A DNA stretch of 64,000 nt, taken from the NCBI RefSeq assembly GCF_003594875.1, contig NZ_QZEY01000017.1:124001-188000 (forward strand), read 5' to 3'. Position numbers and translations under genes: made by a program. Source of the DNA: Bailinhaonella thermotolerans. GTDB lineage: Bacteria; Actinomycetota; Actinomycetes; Streptosporangiales; Streptosporangiaceae. Below, piece by piece: positions 25,583 through 33,690 of this stretch; position 1 is the stretch's first letter; every line of letters begins with the position of its first letter. The notes below the pieces were generated by a model. It was not told the origin of the DNA. It did no database searches and was given only the letters and a program-made list of their open reading frames with translations.

Positions 25583-25903
25583 ATGCGCCGTCCCCTCCTC
25601 GGCCTGGCCGCCGCGCTGGCCCTGGCGATCCCGCTGACCGGCTGCTCGGCCGATGACGCCCAGGCCAAGTGGATCGAGGAGGTGAAAGCCGCGGGCTTCA
25701 TCGCGACGAACGGCTACGAGGACATGTTCGAGAAGGCGAAGAACCTGTGCGCCTCGCCCAGCCCCGAGGGCATCACCGCCATGGCCCAGCTGGCCCTGCT
25801 GAGCGCGGAGTCCAGCAAGAACATGGAGAAGCTCGGCATCAAGCCCGAGGACGCGGCCAAGCGATACGGCGAGGCCACATGGAAGTACGCGTGCGGGAAG
25901 TGA
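25583..25903 (+). CDS. Small lipoprotein, 106 aa
   Basis: An N-terminal signal MRRPLLGLAAALALAIPLTGCS ends in a lipobox (LTGC, Cys near residue 20), so the mature protein is lipid-anchored outside the membrane. The rest is a helical domain of about 85 residues with two further Cys (NLCASPSPEG and WKYACGK). It resembles the DUF732-type small actinobacterial secreted proteins in size and Cys placement. The ATG follows AGAAAGGGA. GACGGT (25511) and CACGCT (25534) lie upstream in promoter position. Confidence 0.75.
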   Translation: MRRPLLGLAAALALAIPLTGCSADDAQAKWIEEVKAAGFIATNGYEDMFEKAKNLCASPSPEGITAMAQLALLSAESSKNMEKLGIKPEDAAKRYGEATWKYACGK

Positions 25904-26215
25904 CCGCCGCCTCGCGATCTGGGGCAGGTTTACGGAACGAGCAGATCGATCATCGCGCCGACCGGATGGATACGGCGACGCCAAGCGCGAAGAAGATCCA
26001 CTGCAGGCGGTGATTCCTACTCCGTGGTCGGCCGTCAGGTGAACGCCTATCCCCCGGCGCGCCGGTGATGGGGTGTTCACGAGTGCGGTTGAGCTTGAAG
26101 AACGCAGGGCTTTGAAGATCGCTTCCCGGCACGCAGATGATCGTTTCCCGCAGGGCTAGGGCTGACGGCTGGCGGTGAGGGGAAAATTGTCGGCTGCTCA
26201 TGACAGCCTGGGCCG
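25904..26215. other. Intergenic boundary between backbone and cargo island
   Basis: 312 bases with no supported gene. Base composition drops visibly (runs such as GGGGAAAATTG), marking the edge of the island of chromosomal-type genes. No clear inverted terminal repeat or target duplication is seen. Confidence 0.45.
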
Positions 26216-27091
26216 ATGCCCTCAACGATCTCAGGCTTCGATGAACACACTGTCCGGGTGGACGGTCTTGATCTCCATGTGGCTTCCGGTGGAGAGGGAC
26301 CGCCACTGCTGTTGCTTCACGGCTTCCCACAAACCCATCTGACCTGGCGGCATGTCGCCCCGGCGCTGGCAGATCGCTTCCGCGTCATATGCCCCGACCT
26401 GCCCGGCTACGGGGCCAGCGCCAAGCCAGAGGGTGGCCACGAGCAATACGCCAAGCGTGTGACCGCGGCAGCCATGGTCGCGCTGATGCGACAGCTCGGT
26501 CACGAACGTTTCAGCCTGGTCGGCCATGACCGTGGAGCGCTGGTCGCCTTCCGCGCCGCGTTGGATCACCCCGACGCCATCGATCACCTCGGCGTGATCG
26601 ACGTCATCCCCACCGTTGACATGTGGGAGTCGCTGGCGGGCGTGGGTGGCGTCTTCGGCTTCCACCTGTATTTCCTCGCGCAGCTCAACGACCTGCCCGA
26701 ACGGATGATCGGCGCCGACCCCGACACGTTCTTCGGCCACTTCCTCGACGCCTGGGCCGAGGCCGGCACGTTCGACGACGAGGTCCGTGAGGCATACCTG
26801 GCCGCGACGCGCGATCCGGAAACGATCCACGCCATTTGCCAGGACTACCGGGCCAGCGCCTTCGCCGATGCGGCCCACGACAGCGAGGACCGGCAGGCCG
26901 GCCGGCGCATCAAGGCCCCTACCCTGGCGATCTGGCAGGACCCCGGCGACATGGTGCCGCCGTTTGACCCCTCGGCAGTCTGGCACGACTGGGCGCCGGA
27001 TGTCCGCACCCTGATGCTGCCGGGTGGACACTTTCTGCCGGAGACCCAACCTGCCGCCGTCGCCGCGGCGATCAGAAACCTGATCAGTTGA
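26216..27091 (+). CDS. Alpha/beta hydrolase, haloacetate-dehalogenase/epoxide-hydrolase type
   Basis: 291 residues with the alpha/beta-hydrolase core: HGFPQTHLTW (oxyanion region), then the nucleophile elbow VGHDRGA with Asp instead of Ser near residue 106. Asp nucleophiles are used by haloalkane and haloacetate dehalogenases and epoxide hydrolases. The acid may be in IWQDPGD and the catalytic His is in LPGGHFLPET near the end. PGYGASAKP and a cap domain rich in Trp/Phe fit fluoroacetate dehalogenase relatives. The gene appears leaderless (CAGCCT, 6 nt, ATG). It is cargo with no evident partner. Substrate is inferred only from the family. Confidence 0.85.
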   Translation: MPSTISGFDEHTVRVDGLDLHVASGGEGPPLLLLHGFPQTHLTWRHVAPALADRFRVICPDLPGYGASAKPEGGHEQYAKRVTAAAMVALMRQLGHERFSLVGHDRGALVAFRAALDHPDAIDHLGVIDVIPTVDMWESLAGVGGVFGFHLYFLAQLNDLPERMIGADPDTFFGHFLDAWAEAGTFDDEVREAYLAATRDPETIHAICQDYRASAFADAAHDSEDRQAGRRIKAPTLAIWQDPGDMVPPFDPSAVWHDWAPDVRTLMLPGGHFLPETQPAAVAAAIRNLIS

Positions 27092-27148
27092 CCCCTCGGA
27101 ACGACCGAACGGCGGCAGGAGCGTTGACCAGAGCCGAAATCGGCGGGG

Positions 27149-27421
27149 TCATGGTGCGTGGTGGAGCATGCTGCTCACTCCGCCGTCCGAGGGAGTGTAG
27201 GAGATTCCCCGCAGGACGGCGACGGGCGCGCCCCGGCCGCGCTGTCCCGGGATGATCCCGGCTGCGGCCGCGATCATGTCGGCGAAGGTCTCCTCCTGGA
27301 GTTTGCCCTGATGTTCGGTGACGCGCGGAGGGGCGATCCCGGCGGCGCCGATGGAGATGACGGTTGCGCCGCGCCGGTCGGCGCGTCCGTCGGAGTCGGC
27401 GATCACGACGGCGCCCGCCGT
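27149..27421 (-). pseudogene. 3' fragment of an F420-0:gamma-glutamyl ligase-like gene
   Basis: The minus-strand frame encodes VVIADSDGRADRRGATVISIGAAG, then FADMIAAAAGIIPGQ and PVAVLRGISYTPSDGG. This pattern is that of the CofE/FbiB ligase C-terminal half (DSxGRPxRxG, AIGxAG, aDeiAaAA, PVAvvRG). About the first half of a roughly 245-residue protein is missing; the frame begins right after the terminator of the tRNA fragment. It is therefore a truncated remnant brought in, or cut off, by integration next to the tRNA site. Family assignment is from motif memory and moderately sure. Confidence 0.6.
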
Positions 27422-27446
27422 GCGGCATTGTCGCTCAGGCAATGAA

Positions 27447-27479
27447 AGAGGCCCCTTCCGATGATCGGAAAGGGCCTCT
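27447..27479 (-). terminator. Terminator downstream of the tRNA-Pro fragment
   Basis: On the minus strand AGAGGCCCTTTCCGAT pairs with ATCGGAAGGGGCCTCT (one mismatch), followed by TTTCATT. This is the expected terminator of a complete tRNA gene that has lost its 5' half here. Confidence 0.85.
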
Positions 27480-27485
27480 GACCTG

Positions 27486-27524
27486 GGTCGGGGTGGCGGG
27501 ATCTGAACCCACGACCTCTTCGTC
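27486..27524 (-). tRNA. 3' fragment of tRNA-Pro: probable attachment site
   Basis: Minus strand 27524-27486 reads from the 3' side of the anticodon stem (GACGAAG), through the variable loop (AGGTC) and T arm (GTGGGTTCAGATCCCGC), to the acceptor strand CACCCCG, ending ACC. This matches the 3' half of actinobacterial tRNA-Pro (CGG anticodon type), though the 5' half is absent. Elements integrating at tRNA genes leave such about 40-bp attachment cores. With its terminator it marks one end of a past or present integration. No integrase is seen nearby. Confidence 0.75.
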
Positions 27525-27681
27525 TCGACCGCGGTGATCACGTCCCGTGCCTGGGCTCATGGACGGAGGGGCGGCGTTCCGCGCAGGGGAGTGCCGACGA
27601 CTCGAGGCTCGCGCGGATCGTCGCCGAGTTCGCGGGTTGGCGCTGTGGGTTTGCTTCTCCAGGGTGGTAGGGCGGGGGGCT

Positions 27682-27693
27682 TACTGTGTCGCT
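27682..27693 (+). promoter_or_regulatory. Leaderless TAnnnT promoter of the GAF-ANTAR gene
   Basis: TACTGT at 27682-27687, 6 nt, then ATG 27694. Confidence 0.5.
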
Positions 27694-28656
27694 ATGGGCG
27701 AGGTTTCGGTTCCTGGGCCGGATCAGGTGCTGGCCAGGACGTTCGTCGCGCTGGCGGACACATTGGTGACCGATTTCGATGTGATCGCTTTCCTGCAGAT
27801 GTTGTGCGAGCGGTCGGTGGAGCTGCTTGGCGTGGACGCCGCCGGGTTGCTGGTGACCGACCAGCGGGGGAATCTGCGGTTGATGGCGGCCTCCAGTGAG
27901 CAGTCGCGGCTACTTGAGTTGTTCCAGTTGCAGAACGAGCAGGGGCCGTGCCTGGAGTCGTTCAACAGTGGGCATGTGGTGCATTGTGCGGACCTTGCCG
28001 GGCCCGAGGGGCGGCGGTGGCCGCAGTTCGCCGAGCAGGCGCGTGAGTGCGGGTTCGCCGCGGTGAGCGCGTTGCCGATGCGGCTGCGCGCCGATGTGAT
28101 CAGGGCGTTGAATCTGTTCCGTGCCGTGCCCGGCCCGCTCACTCCGGAGAAGGTCGCTCTCGGGCAGGCGCTGGCGGAGGTGGCCACGATCGGGCTGCTG
28201 CAGGAGCGCGCGGTCAGTCAGGCGCAGACGCTGGTCGAGCAGTTGCAGACGGCGCTCAACAGCCGGGTCGTGATCGAGCAGGCCAAGGGTGTGCTGGCGC
28301 AGTGGCACGGCTGGTCGATGGAGCAGGCCTTCACCGCGCTGCGCGCCTATGCTCGCGATCACAATCCGAAGCTGACCGGCCTGGCCGGTGCGGTGGTGGC
28401 GAAGTCCGCGACACGAGTTCGCGAGGACCCGAGGCCCGCCGACCGGCGTGCGAGGAACAACACGGCCCCTCCGACCGTCCCCACGCCAGATCCGCATCCA
28501 CGGATTCTGACTACTTCAGCGGCGCATGAAGCCGGTTCGCCGCTGGAGCGGTCAGTTACTGCTGCCTCGGCCTGCATCGAGAACCCGCGACAGTTAAATA
28601 CGCGACCCCACCAGTACAGGACCCCGCTCCGAAACGATCACGAACCGCAATCGTGA
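27694..28656 (+). CDS. GAF-ANTAR regulatory protein
   Basis: 320 residues. An N-terminal GAF sensor domain (about 10-165; LLGVDAAGLLVTD, NEQGPCLESFNSG, PLRMR-like ALPMRLRAD) is joined to an ANTAR RNA-binding domain (about 175-235; SRVVIEQAKGVLAQWHG, MEQAFTALRAYARDHN). ANTAR proteins bind paired hairpins in nascent mRNA and prevent termination. The last about 85 residues are low-complexity, unlike usual family members, which end soon after the ANTAR helix; this suggests a lost stop or a fusion at the 3' end. The start is leaderless. No target hairpin pair was identified. Confidence 0.88.
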   Translation: MGEVSVPGPDQVLARTFVALADTLVTDFDVIAFLQMLCERSVELLGVDAAGLLVTDQRGNLRLMAASSEQSRLLELFQLQNEQGPCLESFNSGHVVHCADLAGPEGRRWPQFAEQARECGFAAVSALPMRLRADVIRALNLFRAVPGPLTPEKVALGQALAEVATIGLLQERAVSQAQTLVEQLQTALNSRVVIEQAKGVLAQWHGWSMEQAFTALRAYARDHNPKLTGLAGAVVAKSATRVREDPRPADRRARNNTAPPTVPTPDPHPRILTTSAAHEAGSPLERSVTAASACIENPRQLNTRPHQYRTPLRNDHEPQS

Positions 28657-28743
28657 TCCCTCACTCCGCTACCTGGCGGCTGGGGACATGTTCGGGAGCG
28701 GAGGGCCTTCAAGGTGAAGTTGCGCCGAACGGCATGTGCCCTT

Positions 28744-29964
28744 CTACGGCCGCGCCGTCCGCCGTGCCGCAGTCGGATAGTCGCGCAACTGGATGCCGTT
28801 GGCCGCTTCCCGGATCGGCTTCATCATGGCCTCCATCATCCGCGCCTTGCCCGGCATGTGCGGCGCCATCCGCATCATGAGGCCCTGCATGCGCGCGCGG
28901 GTACGGGACGCGGGCACCATGCCCTTGGCGGCAGTGCGGCCCAGCCGCTGGTTCAGCTCCACGAACTTGCGCATCTCCTGCTCGTACTGTGCGAACGCGA
29001 CCCGGTGGTCACCCTGGCTGGCGGCCAGCTCTCCGGCGAGTACGTAGGCGCCGACGAGGGCCATGCCGGTGCCCTGCCCAGACGCGGGCGAGGGGCAGTA
29101 CGCGGCGTCGCCCAGCAGCACTGTGCGCCCACGTGACCAGGAGTCCATGCGTACCTGCGCCAGGGTGTCGTAGTAGAAGTCGCTCGCCGTCGGCATCGCG
29201 GCCAGCAACCGCGGCACCTCCCACCCGTGCCCGGCGAACGCCTCCGCAACGACCCGCTGCTGCGCCGCCACATCATGCCGGTGGATGGGCTGGCTCGGCG
29301 CGGGGAAGAAGAACTGAGCCTTGGCCTCGGCCGCCGCCCGCACGCTGTAGACGTTCACCACGTGCCCGGCAGCCGACAGGACCATCTCCCAGCGGTCGAG
29401 ATCCAGGTGGTTGGGGACGCCGAAGACCGCCACGCCCAGGCCGAGGCTCTGGGTGAACTGCGGCTCGGGGCCGAAGGCCAGCGCGCGGGTGCCCGAGTGC
29501 AGGCCGTCAGCTCCCACCACCAGGTCGAAAGTACGCGACGCCGCGTTCTGGAACGTCACGCGCGCCCCGCCGCCCACATCGGTGATCGAGGTGATCACGT
29601 CGCCGAAGACGTACTCGGCCTCGTTCCGGGTGAGGGCATAAAGGATCTCCGCCAGATCCCCGCGCATGATCTCCAGATCACCGGGATCGCGGAACCCGAT
29701 CATGTCGGGACCGAGGGTCGCGATGGTCTTGCCCGCCCCGTTCAACCACGTCCCGCCCCGGATGTCAGTCGACCGTCGCCGCACTTCGTCGAGGATCCCC
29801 ATGCGCCGCGCCACGTCCACCGCCCCCCCGCGCAGATCCACCTTGTAGCCGCCGGGGCGCGGCGCGGCGGCCCGCTCCACCACGGTCACTTCAAACCCTT
29901 GGCGGTGCAGCCAGTACGCCAGGGCGGGACCGGCGACGCTCGCGCCGGAGATGAGCACCTTCAT
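28744..29964 (-). CDS. FAD-dependent aromatic/antibiotic monooxygenase (PHBH fold)
   Basis: 406 residues. The FAD-binding Rossmann motif is at the start (LISGASVAGPALAYWLHRQG, with ERAAAPRPGG). The DG motif VVGADGLHSGTR lies near 170 and the GD motif RTVLLGDAAYCPSPASGQG near 300. Relatives hydroxylate aromatic compounds or inactivate antibiotics (TetX- and RoxA-like). GGAGGATTC precedes the ATG. It is divergent from a TetR gene and shares its operator array, so it is very likely the induced target; an antibiotic or aromatic substrate is inferred. Confidence 0.9.
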   Translation of the reverse strand: MKVLISGASVAGPALAYWLHRQGFEVTVVERAAAPRPGGYKVDLRGGAVDVARRMGILDEVRRRSTDIRGGTWLNGAGKTIATLGPDMIGFRDPGDLEIMRGDLAEILYALTRNEAEYVFGDVITSITDVGGGARVTFQNAASRTFDLVVGADGLHSGTRALAFGPEPQFTQSLGLGVAVFGVPNHLDLDRWEMVLSAAGHVVNVYSVRAAAEAKAQFFFPAPSQPIHRHDVAAQQRVVAEAFAGHGWEVPRLLAAMPTASDFYYDTLAQVRMDSWSRGRTVLLGDAAYCPSPASGQGTGMALVGAYVLAGELAASQGDHRVAFAQYEQEMRKFVELNQRLGRTAAKGMVPASRTRARMQGLMMRMAPHMPGKARMMEAMMKPIREAANGIQLRDYPTAARRTARP

Positions 29965-29977
29965 GAATCCTCCATCT

Positions 29978-30034
29978 GTGTATGACATACACGCTACTGC
30001 GTATGACATATGCGTATCTGCGTATGATATACAC
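29978..30034. promoter_or_regulatory. Three TetR operator palindromes at exact 21-bp spacing
   Basis: Copies are GTGTATGACATACAC (29978-29992, perfect), GCGTATGACATATGC (29999-30013) and GCGTATGATATACAC (30020-30034). Centres fall at 29985, 30006 and 30027, two helical turns apart, filling the divergent promoter. Confidence 0.9.
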
Positions 30035-30040
30035 AGATCT

Positions 30041-30775
30041 ATGGAGGTGGTCAACATCGAGGAACCCAACATCCCCGCTAGCATCGCGGTGGCCTGGGGG
30101 CTGCGGGATCGTCCGGGCAAGGGACCCAGACCGGGGCTGAGCCTGCCGCAGATCGTCCAGGCAGGCCTGGACGTCGCCCGCGCCGAGGGGCTGGCAGCGG
30201 TGTCCATGGCACGCGTGGCCAAGGAGGTCGGCGTGTCGACCATGGCTCTCTACCGCTATGTCGCGGCCAAGGACGACCTGCTGGACCTCATGCAGGACGC
30301 CGCCTACGGGCAGCCGCCCGAGGCACCTGCGGACAAGGACTGGCGCGGTGGGCTGACCGAGTGGGCCTGGGCCATCCTGCACGCGCTCAGGAAGCACCCG
30401 TGGGTGCTGCAGATCCCCGTCAGCGGGCCTCCGCTCCTGCCGAACCAGATCGCCTGGCTGGAACGTGGCCTCACCTGTTTGGGCAGTACAGGCCTGGCCG
30501 AATCCCAGAAACTATCGGTCGTCATGCTGCTGTCCGGCTACGTCCGGCAATGGGCCAGCCTGTCGATCGCTGTGGGTGCGGCCGGCCCTGACCAGGCCGC
30601 GCGTTACGCCACGACACTCGCCCGCGTGATCGACCCGGTCCGTTTTCCCGCGGTCTCCGCCGCCATGGCCGCCGGTGCCGTCGACGACGAGTGGGACGGC
30701 GGCGATGCCGAGTTCGTCTTCGGCCTCGACCGGGTCCTGGACGGCATAGCCGCCCTCACCCACGCCCGCCCCTAA
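30041..30775 (+). CDS. TetR/AcrR-family repressor
   Basis: 244 residues. The helix-turn-helix lies at about 45-95: SLPQIVQAGLDVARAEG, MARVAKEVGVSTMALYRYV, AAKDDLLDLM. The C-terminal helical domain resembles TetR_C subfamilies that regulate divergent monooxygenase or efflux genes. The ATG at 30041 is directly followed by a GGAGGTGG stretch, so a start at the GTG 30047 is also possible. It controls itself and the monooxygenase through the three operators. The inducer may be the monooxygenase substrate. Confidence 0.9.
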   Translation: MEVVNIEEPNIPASIAVAWGLRDRPGKGPRPGLSLPQIVQAGLDVARAEGLAAVSMARVAKEVGVSTMALYRYVAAKDDLLDLMQDAAYGQPPEAPADKDWRGGLTEWAWAILHALRKHPWVLQIPVSGPPLLPNQIAWLERGLTCLGSTGLAESQKLSVVMLLSGYVRQWASLSIAVGAAGPDQAARYATTLARVIDPVRFPAVSAAMAAGAVDDEWDGGDAEFVFGLDRVLDGIAALTHARP

Positions 30776-31203
30776 TGCGCGGTGGACGACAACGGCAGGG
30801 GCATCAAAGGGCGACGTCAGGGGGACAAGCCCCCGTCAGCGGACCCGGTCGCCCGGCGCGAGCAGACCCGTAACCTCAGCGATCGCCTCTGCCGAGGGGT
30901 GAAAATAGCGGCGCAGGTTCTTCGGTCTTCTTGTGCCCGGGACTTGGCCATCAGCAGCAGCAGCAGGCTCGCGCCGGTCAGCGCGATGACGCTTGTGGTC
31001 ATCGCTGGTGGTCGGGGTGGCCGGTGGCGCGGGCGGGCGAGTTCGGAGGCGGGGCTCGACGCCGTCGGCGAAGAGCCCCGGCCCCGCTTGGCCGACTGGT
31101 GTCCTAAGACCCGCCGCCGCGGCCGGGCACGCGAGGACTTCATGCTGGAGACTGTCTACTGGGACGCCGGCGCCGCCCGGCTCCCGCTCCCCGAGCGCCG
31201 CCC
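30776..31203. other. Region without a confident gene
   Basis: 428 bases between tetR and the NmrA-like gene. A weak minus-strand frame from ATG 31002 has a short hydrophobic helix (SVIALTGASLLLLLMA) and then low-complexity basic sequence, with no ribosome site. I regard it as decayed. Confidence 0.4.
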
Positions 31204-32061
31204 TCAGCCGAGGGTGAAAGCAGCGCTGTGATCGGTCGCCCAGGTAAGGAATGTCCGGGGAGCACGCCCCAGCACCCGCTCGACATCAGGAGTGAGCCGG
31301 GCGTTGCCGTCCTGCGCGACCATCCGGGAGCCGTTGACCGCGACGTCGGCGAACTCGGGATCCACCCCAGCGGCGATCATCTGCGTGCGATAGACCTCCA
31401 GCGGCACGTCCACCGTCTCGACAACCCGCCCGAGCGTCTCACCCAGCGCCTTGGCCATGTCCGGCACGCTGAGCAGTTCGGGCCCAGTCAGCGTGAGCAC
31501 GGTCCGTACATGCTCATCGGACGTCAGCGCCGTGACCGCCACCTCGGCCACGTCACGCGGATCGATGACCCCTTGCCTGCCCTGGCCCGTGGTGTTCGGC
31601 ACCGGCTGCCCCGCCCGGACCTGGGGGACCCACCTCAAGACGTTGGAAGCGAAGCTGGACGGCCGCAAGATCGTCCATTCCAGCCCGCTGGAGCGCAACT
31701 CCTGCTCTCCGGCCAGATGCCAGCCCCCGACCTTGGCGCCCTCGTGCTCCTCTCCCGTGCCGATGGCCGACACCTTCACCACCTTGCGCACGCCCGCGGC
31801 CCGCGCCGCCGCGATCATCGCCTCGTCATGCCGGGGAACCCACGGGCCCGGAGCACTGAGCAGGAACACGGCCTCGGCCCCCCGCGCCACCCCGGCCAGC
31901 GACCCCGGATCGTCGAAATCCCCCCGAACGACTTCCACCGCCGGCAACGCCGCGACCTTCGACGGTTCCCGCGTCATCACCCGAACGGGCTCGCCCCGGC
32001 CCGCCAGCAACCGGGTCACTTCACTGCCGACCGTGCCCGTGGCGCCTGTCACAACAATCAT
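31204..32061 (-). CDS. NmrA/SDR-like NAD(P)-binding protein
   Basis: 285 residues. The N-terminal VVTGATGTVGSEVTRLL holds the GxxGxxG loop. FLLSAPGPW, KVVKVSAIGTG and WTILRPSSFASN follow the atypical SDR (SDR_a5/NmrA) pattern. Members act as quinone reductases or redox sensors; the usual YxxxK pair is missing, so catalysis is uncertain. GTGAGG precedes the ATG. It is divergent from an AraC gene. The second NmrA-like protein at 33687 is clearly related (same VLGRAPRTF ending). Confidence 0.85.
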   Translation of the reverse strand: MIVVTGATGTVGSEVTRLLAGRGEPVRVMTREPSKVAALPAVEVVRGDFDDPGSLAGVARGAEAVFLLSAPGPWVPRHDEAMIAAARAAGVRKVVKVSAIGTGEEHEGAKVGGWHLAGEQELRSSGLEWTILRPSSFASNVLRWVPQVRAGQPVPNTTGQGRQGVIDPRDVAEVAVTALTSDEHVRTVLTLTGPELLSVPDMAKALGETLGRVVETVDVPLEVYRTQMIAAGVDPEFADVAVNGSRMVAQDGNARLTPDVERVLGRAPRTFLTWATDHSAAFTLG

Positions 32062-32135
32062 GTGCCTCACCCTGCCACCCCGCCCATCAGCCCCTATAGG
32101 AACTTTCGGCACACGCGGGCACCTCAGCGCCCGGC

Positions 32136-32147
32136 TACCGTGTGGTC
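32136..32147 (+). promoter_or_regulatory. Leaderless TAnnnT promoter of the araC-type gene
   Basis: TACCGT at 32136-32141, 6 nt, then ATG 32148. Confidence 0.5.
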
Positions 32148-32918
32148 ATGAGCATCGAGGTCCCGATGACCGTGCCGGACGGTTTGCGCCCGCTGGTCAA
32201 GGCGGTGAGCGTGCTGCGGGCGAGTGAGGGGGAGCCGCTCGTGCACGTCCCCGACACCGACACGTCCTTGGTCTTCCGTACGACCTCCGCCGGGGCCGGC
32301 GACCTGCTCGTGGTCGGGCCGCGCACACGCGCCTCGTACCATGCCGGCAAGGACATCCCGTTCTGCCTGCGGTTGCGGCTGCGTCCCGGCGCCGCCCGGC
32401 CGTTGCTCGGCGTCTCGGTGAGTGAGGTCGTCGACCGCGTGGTCCGACTCGGGGACCTGTGGGGTGCTCCCGCCGACCGGCTGACGGCCACCCTGCGGCG
32501 CGCCGACGGTGACGACGCGCTGGTGCTCAAGCACCTTGAGACCGTGCTGCCGACCAGAACGTCAACGGACGGAGCGAAGGGCGAGCTGGTCCAGGCCGCC
32601 GTCCAGGCGCTGAGCGGCCGTCCGGGCAGGCGCCGCGCGCCCGTGCCCGCCGTCGCCCGCCATCTGGCCGTCAGCGAGCGCCACCTGCGCACCGTCTTCG
32701 CCGACGCCATCGGCCTGTCGCCCAAACACTTCGAACGCATCGAACGTGTCCGACAGGCGCTGCTCCTCGCTCATGACCAGGGCCCTCGCTGGGCCGACCT
32801 GGCCGCGGCCACCGGTTACTACGACCAGTCGCACATGACGGCCGAGTTCCGTACGCTGATGGGCGTCACCCCGGGAGCCTTCCTCGAGGGGCGCACGCCG
32901 GCTCTGCGGCCCTGCTGA
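32148..32918 (+). CDS. AraC-family transcriptional regulator
   Basis: 256 residues. The first about 150 residues form a DUF6597-like sensing part (LVFRTTSAGAGDLLVVGPR, SYHAGKDIPF). The C-terminus has the two AraC helix-turn-helices: VPAVARHLAVSERHLRTVF, and RWADLAAATGYYDQSHMTAEFRTLMGVTPGAF. It probably regulates the divergent NmrA-like gene. The start is leaderless and host-type. Confidence 0.9.
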   Translation: MSIEVPMTVPDGLRPLVKAVSVLRASEGEPLVHVPDTDTSLVFRTTSAGAGDLLVVGPRTRASYHAGKDIPFCLRLRLRPGAARPLLGVSVSEVVDRVVRLGDLWGAPADRLTATLRRADGDDALVLKHLETVLPTRTSTDGAKGELVQAAVQALSGRPGRRRAPVPAVARHLAVSERHLRTVFADAIGLSPKHFERIERVRQALLLAHDQGPRWADLAAATGYYDQSHMTAEFRTLMGVTPGAFLEGRTPALRPC

Positions 32919-33230
32919 CACCGCCGCCGATGATCACCGCCGGAAGCCGGGCCGGGCCACCGGCGAGTGCGTCCGGCCTCTGGCTGTCACTCCGACCGGC
33001 ACCGGCTCGCCTTCTATCTAAGCTCGAAGCCAGGGGGTGGTGTGGGCCCCTCCTGAGTGCAGGTGATCGATGATCCGGAGACGTGCCCGCCCGGGCTTGG
33101 TGGGCACCGACGACGGCCGGTTGCCTCCATTCCTGGGCTCGGCGTGCGGACGCGGTGGCGTGCGGACGCGGTCGCGGCGCGGGCCGGCGGCAACGCCCGG
33201 CCGTACTGCCGCGCATCGTGGGCAGGCTCA
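32919..33230. other. Region without a confident gene
   Basis: 312 bases with only short overlapping frames and no ribosome sites. The 3' part of the decayed tetR gene probably extends into it. Confidence 0.4.
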
Positions 33231-33555
33231 TCAAGGATCGGGGGAGGCCGGGTGAGACGGTCGCGGGTTGGTCATGGGCAGCACACTCCCGAGCAGGGAC
33301 TTTCCCATCCAGGGTGATGGTTGTCGCTGGGGCGACATTGCCTGCAGGCTCTGCGCGTGCGTGCCGATGGCCGCCTCGACGAGGTCGTCCTTGGCCTTGA
33401 AGTGGTAGACGTTGCCCACGGGGATGTCGACCGCCCGTGCGATATCGGCGAGCGTTGTCTTCTCCACGCCCTGCTCATGCAGCATCCGCACTGCGGCGGC
33501 GATCAGCCGCTCCCCGTTCGCCCCGCTTTGTGGCGGCCGGGGCCCGATCGCTCAT
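33231..33555 (-). pseudogene. tetR-type regulator, frameshifted and truncated
   Basis: The start MSDRAPAATKRGER (ATG 33555) and the helix-turn-helix ERLIAAAVRMLHEQG, TTLADIARAVDIPVGNVYHF lie in different frames. A small insertion around 33515 breaks the gene. After SLQAM the ligand-binding domain is missing. It once was a TetR repressor divergent from the nmrA-like gene; palindromic CTAAC-type sites between them are probably its old operators. Confidence 0.75.
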
Positions 33556-33619
33556 CTTCAAGTCAGTCACCTAACTAACCATGGACAGCAACGGGTTCGG
33601 CTGGCTATGGTTGCGCTTC

Positions 33620-33635
33620 AGTTAGTCCACTAACT
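33620..33635. promoter_or_regulatory. Operator palindrome upstream of the second NmrA-like gene
   Basis: Perfect AGTTAGTCCACTAACT, with further CTAACT half-sites at about 33570 and 33635. It is the likely target of the broken TetR protein. Confidence 0.65.
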
Positions 33636-33657
33636 CAGTTAGGAGAAAGCTCCCGGC

Positions 33658-33690
33658 ATGACTGACGACAACCGATGGGAAAGGTCATGA
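33658..33690 (+). CDS. 10-codon leader ORF coupled to the NmrA-like gene
   Basis: ATG 33658 has TAGGAGAAAG upstream and encodes MTDDNRWERS. Its stop overlaps the next start as ATGA at 33687. It may act only to couple translation, or be the remnant of a lost gene. Confidence 0.4.
   Translation: MTDDNRWERS

Noticed and set aside
30817-31002. Small minus-strand membrane ORF
   Set aside because: A short hydrophobic run followed by low-complexity sequence, with no ribosome site or partner; kept only as a note in the region entry.
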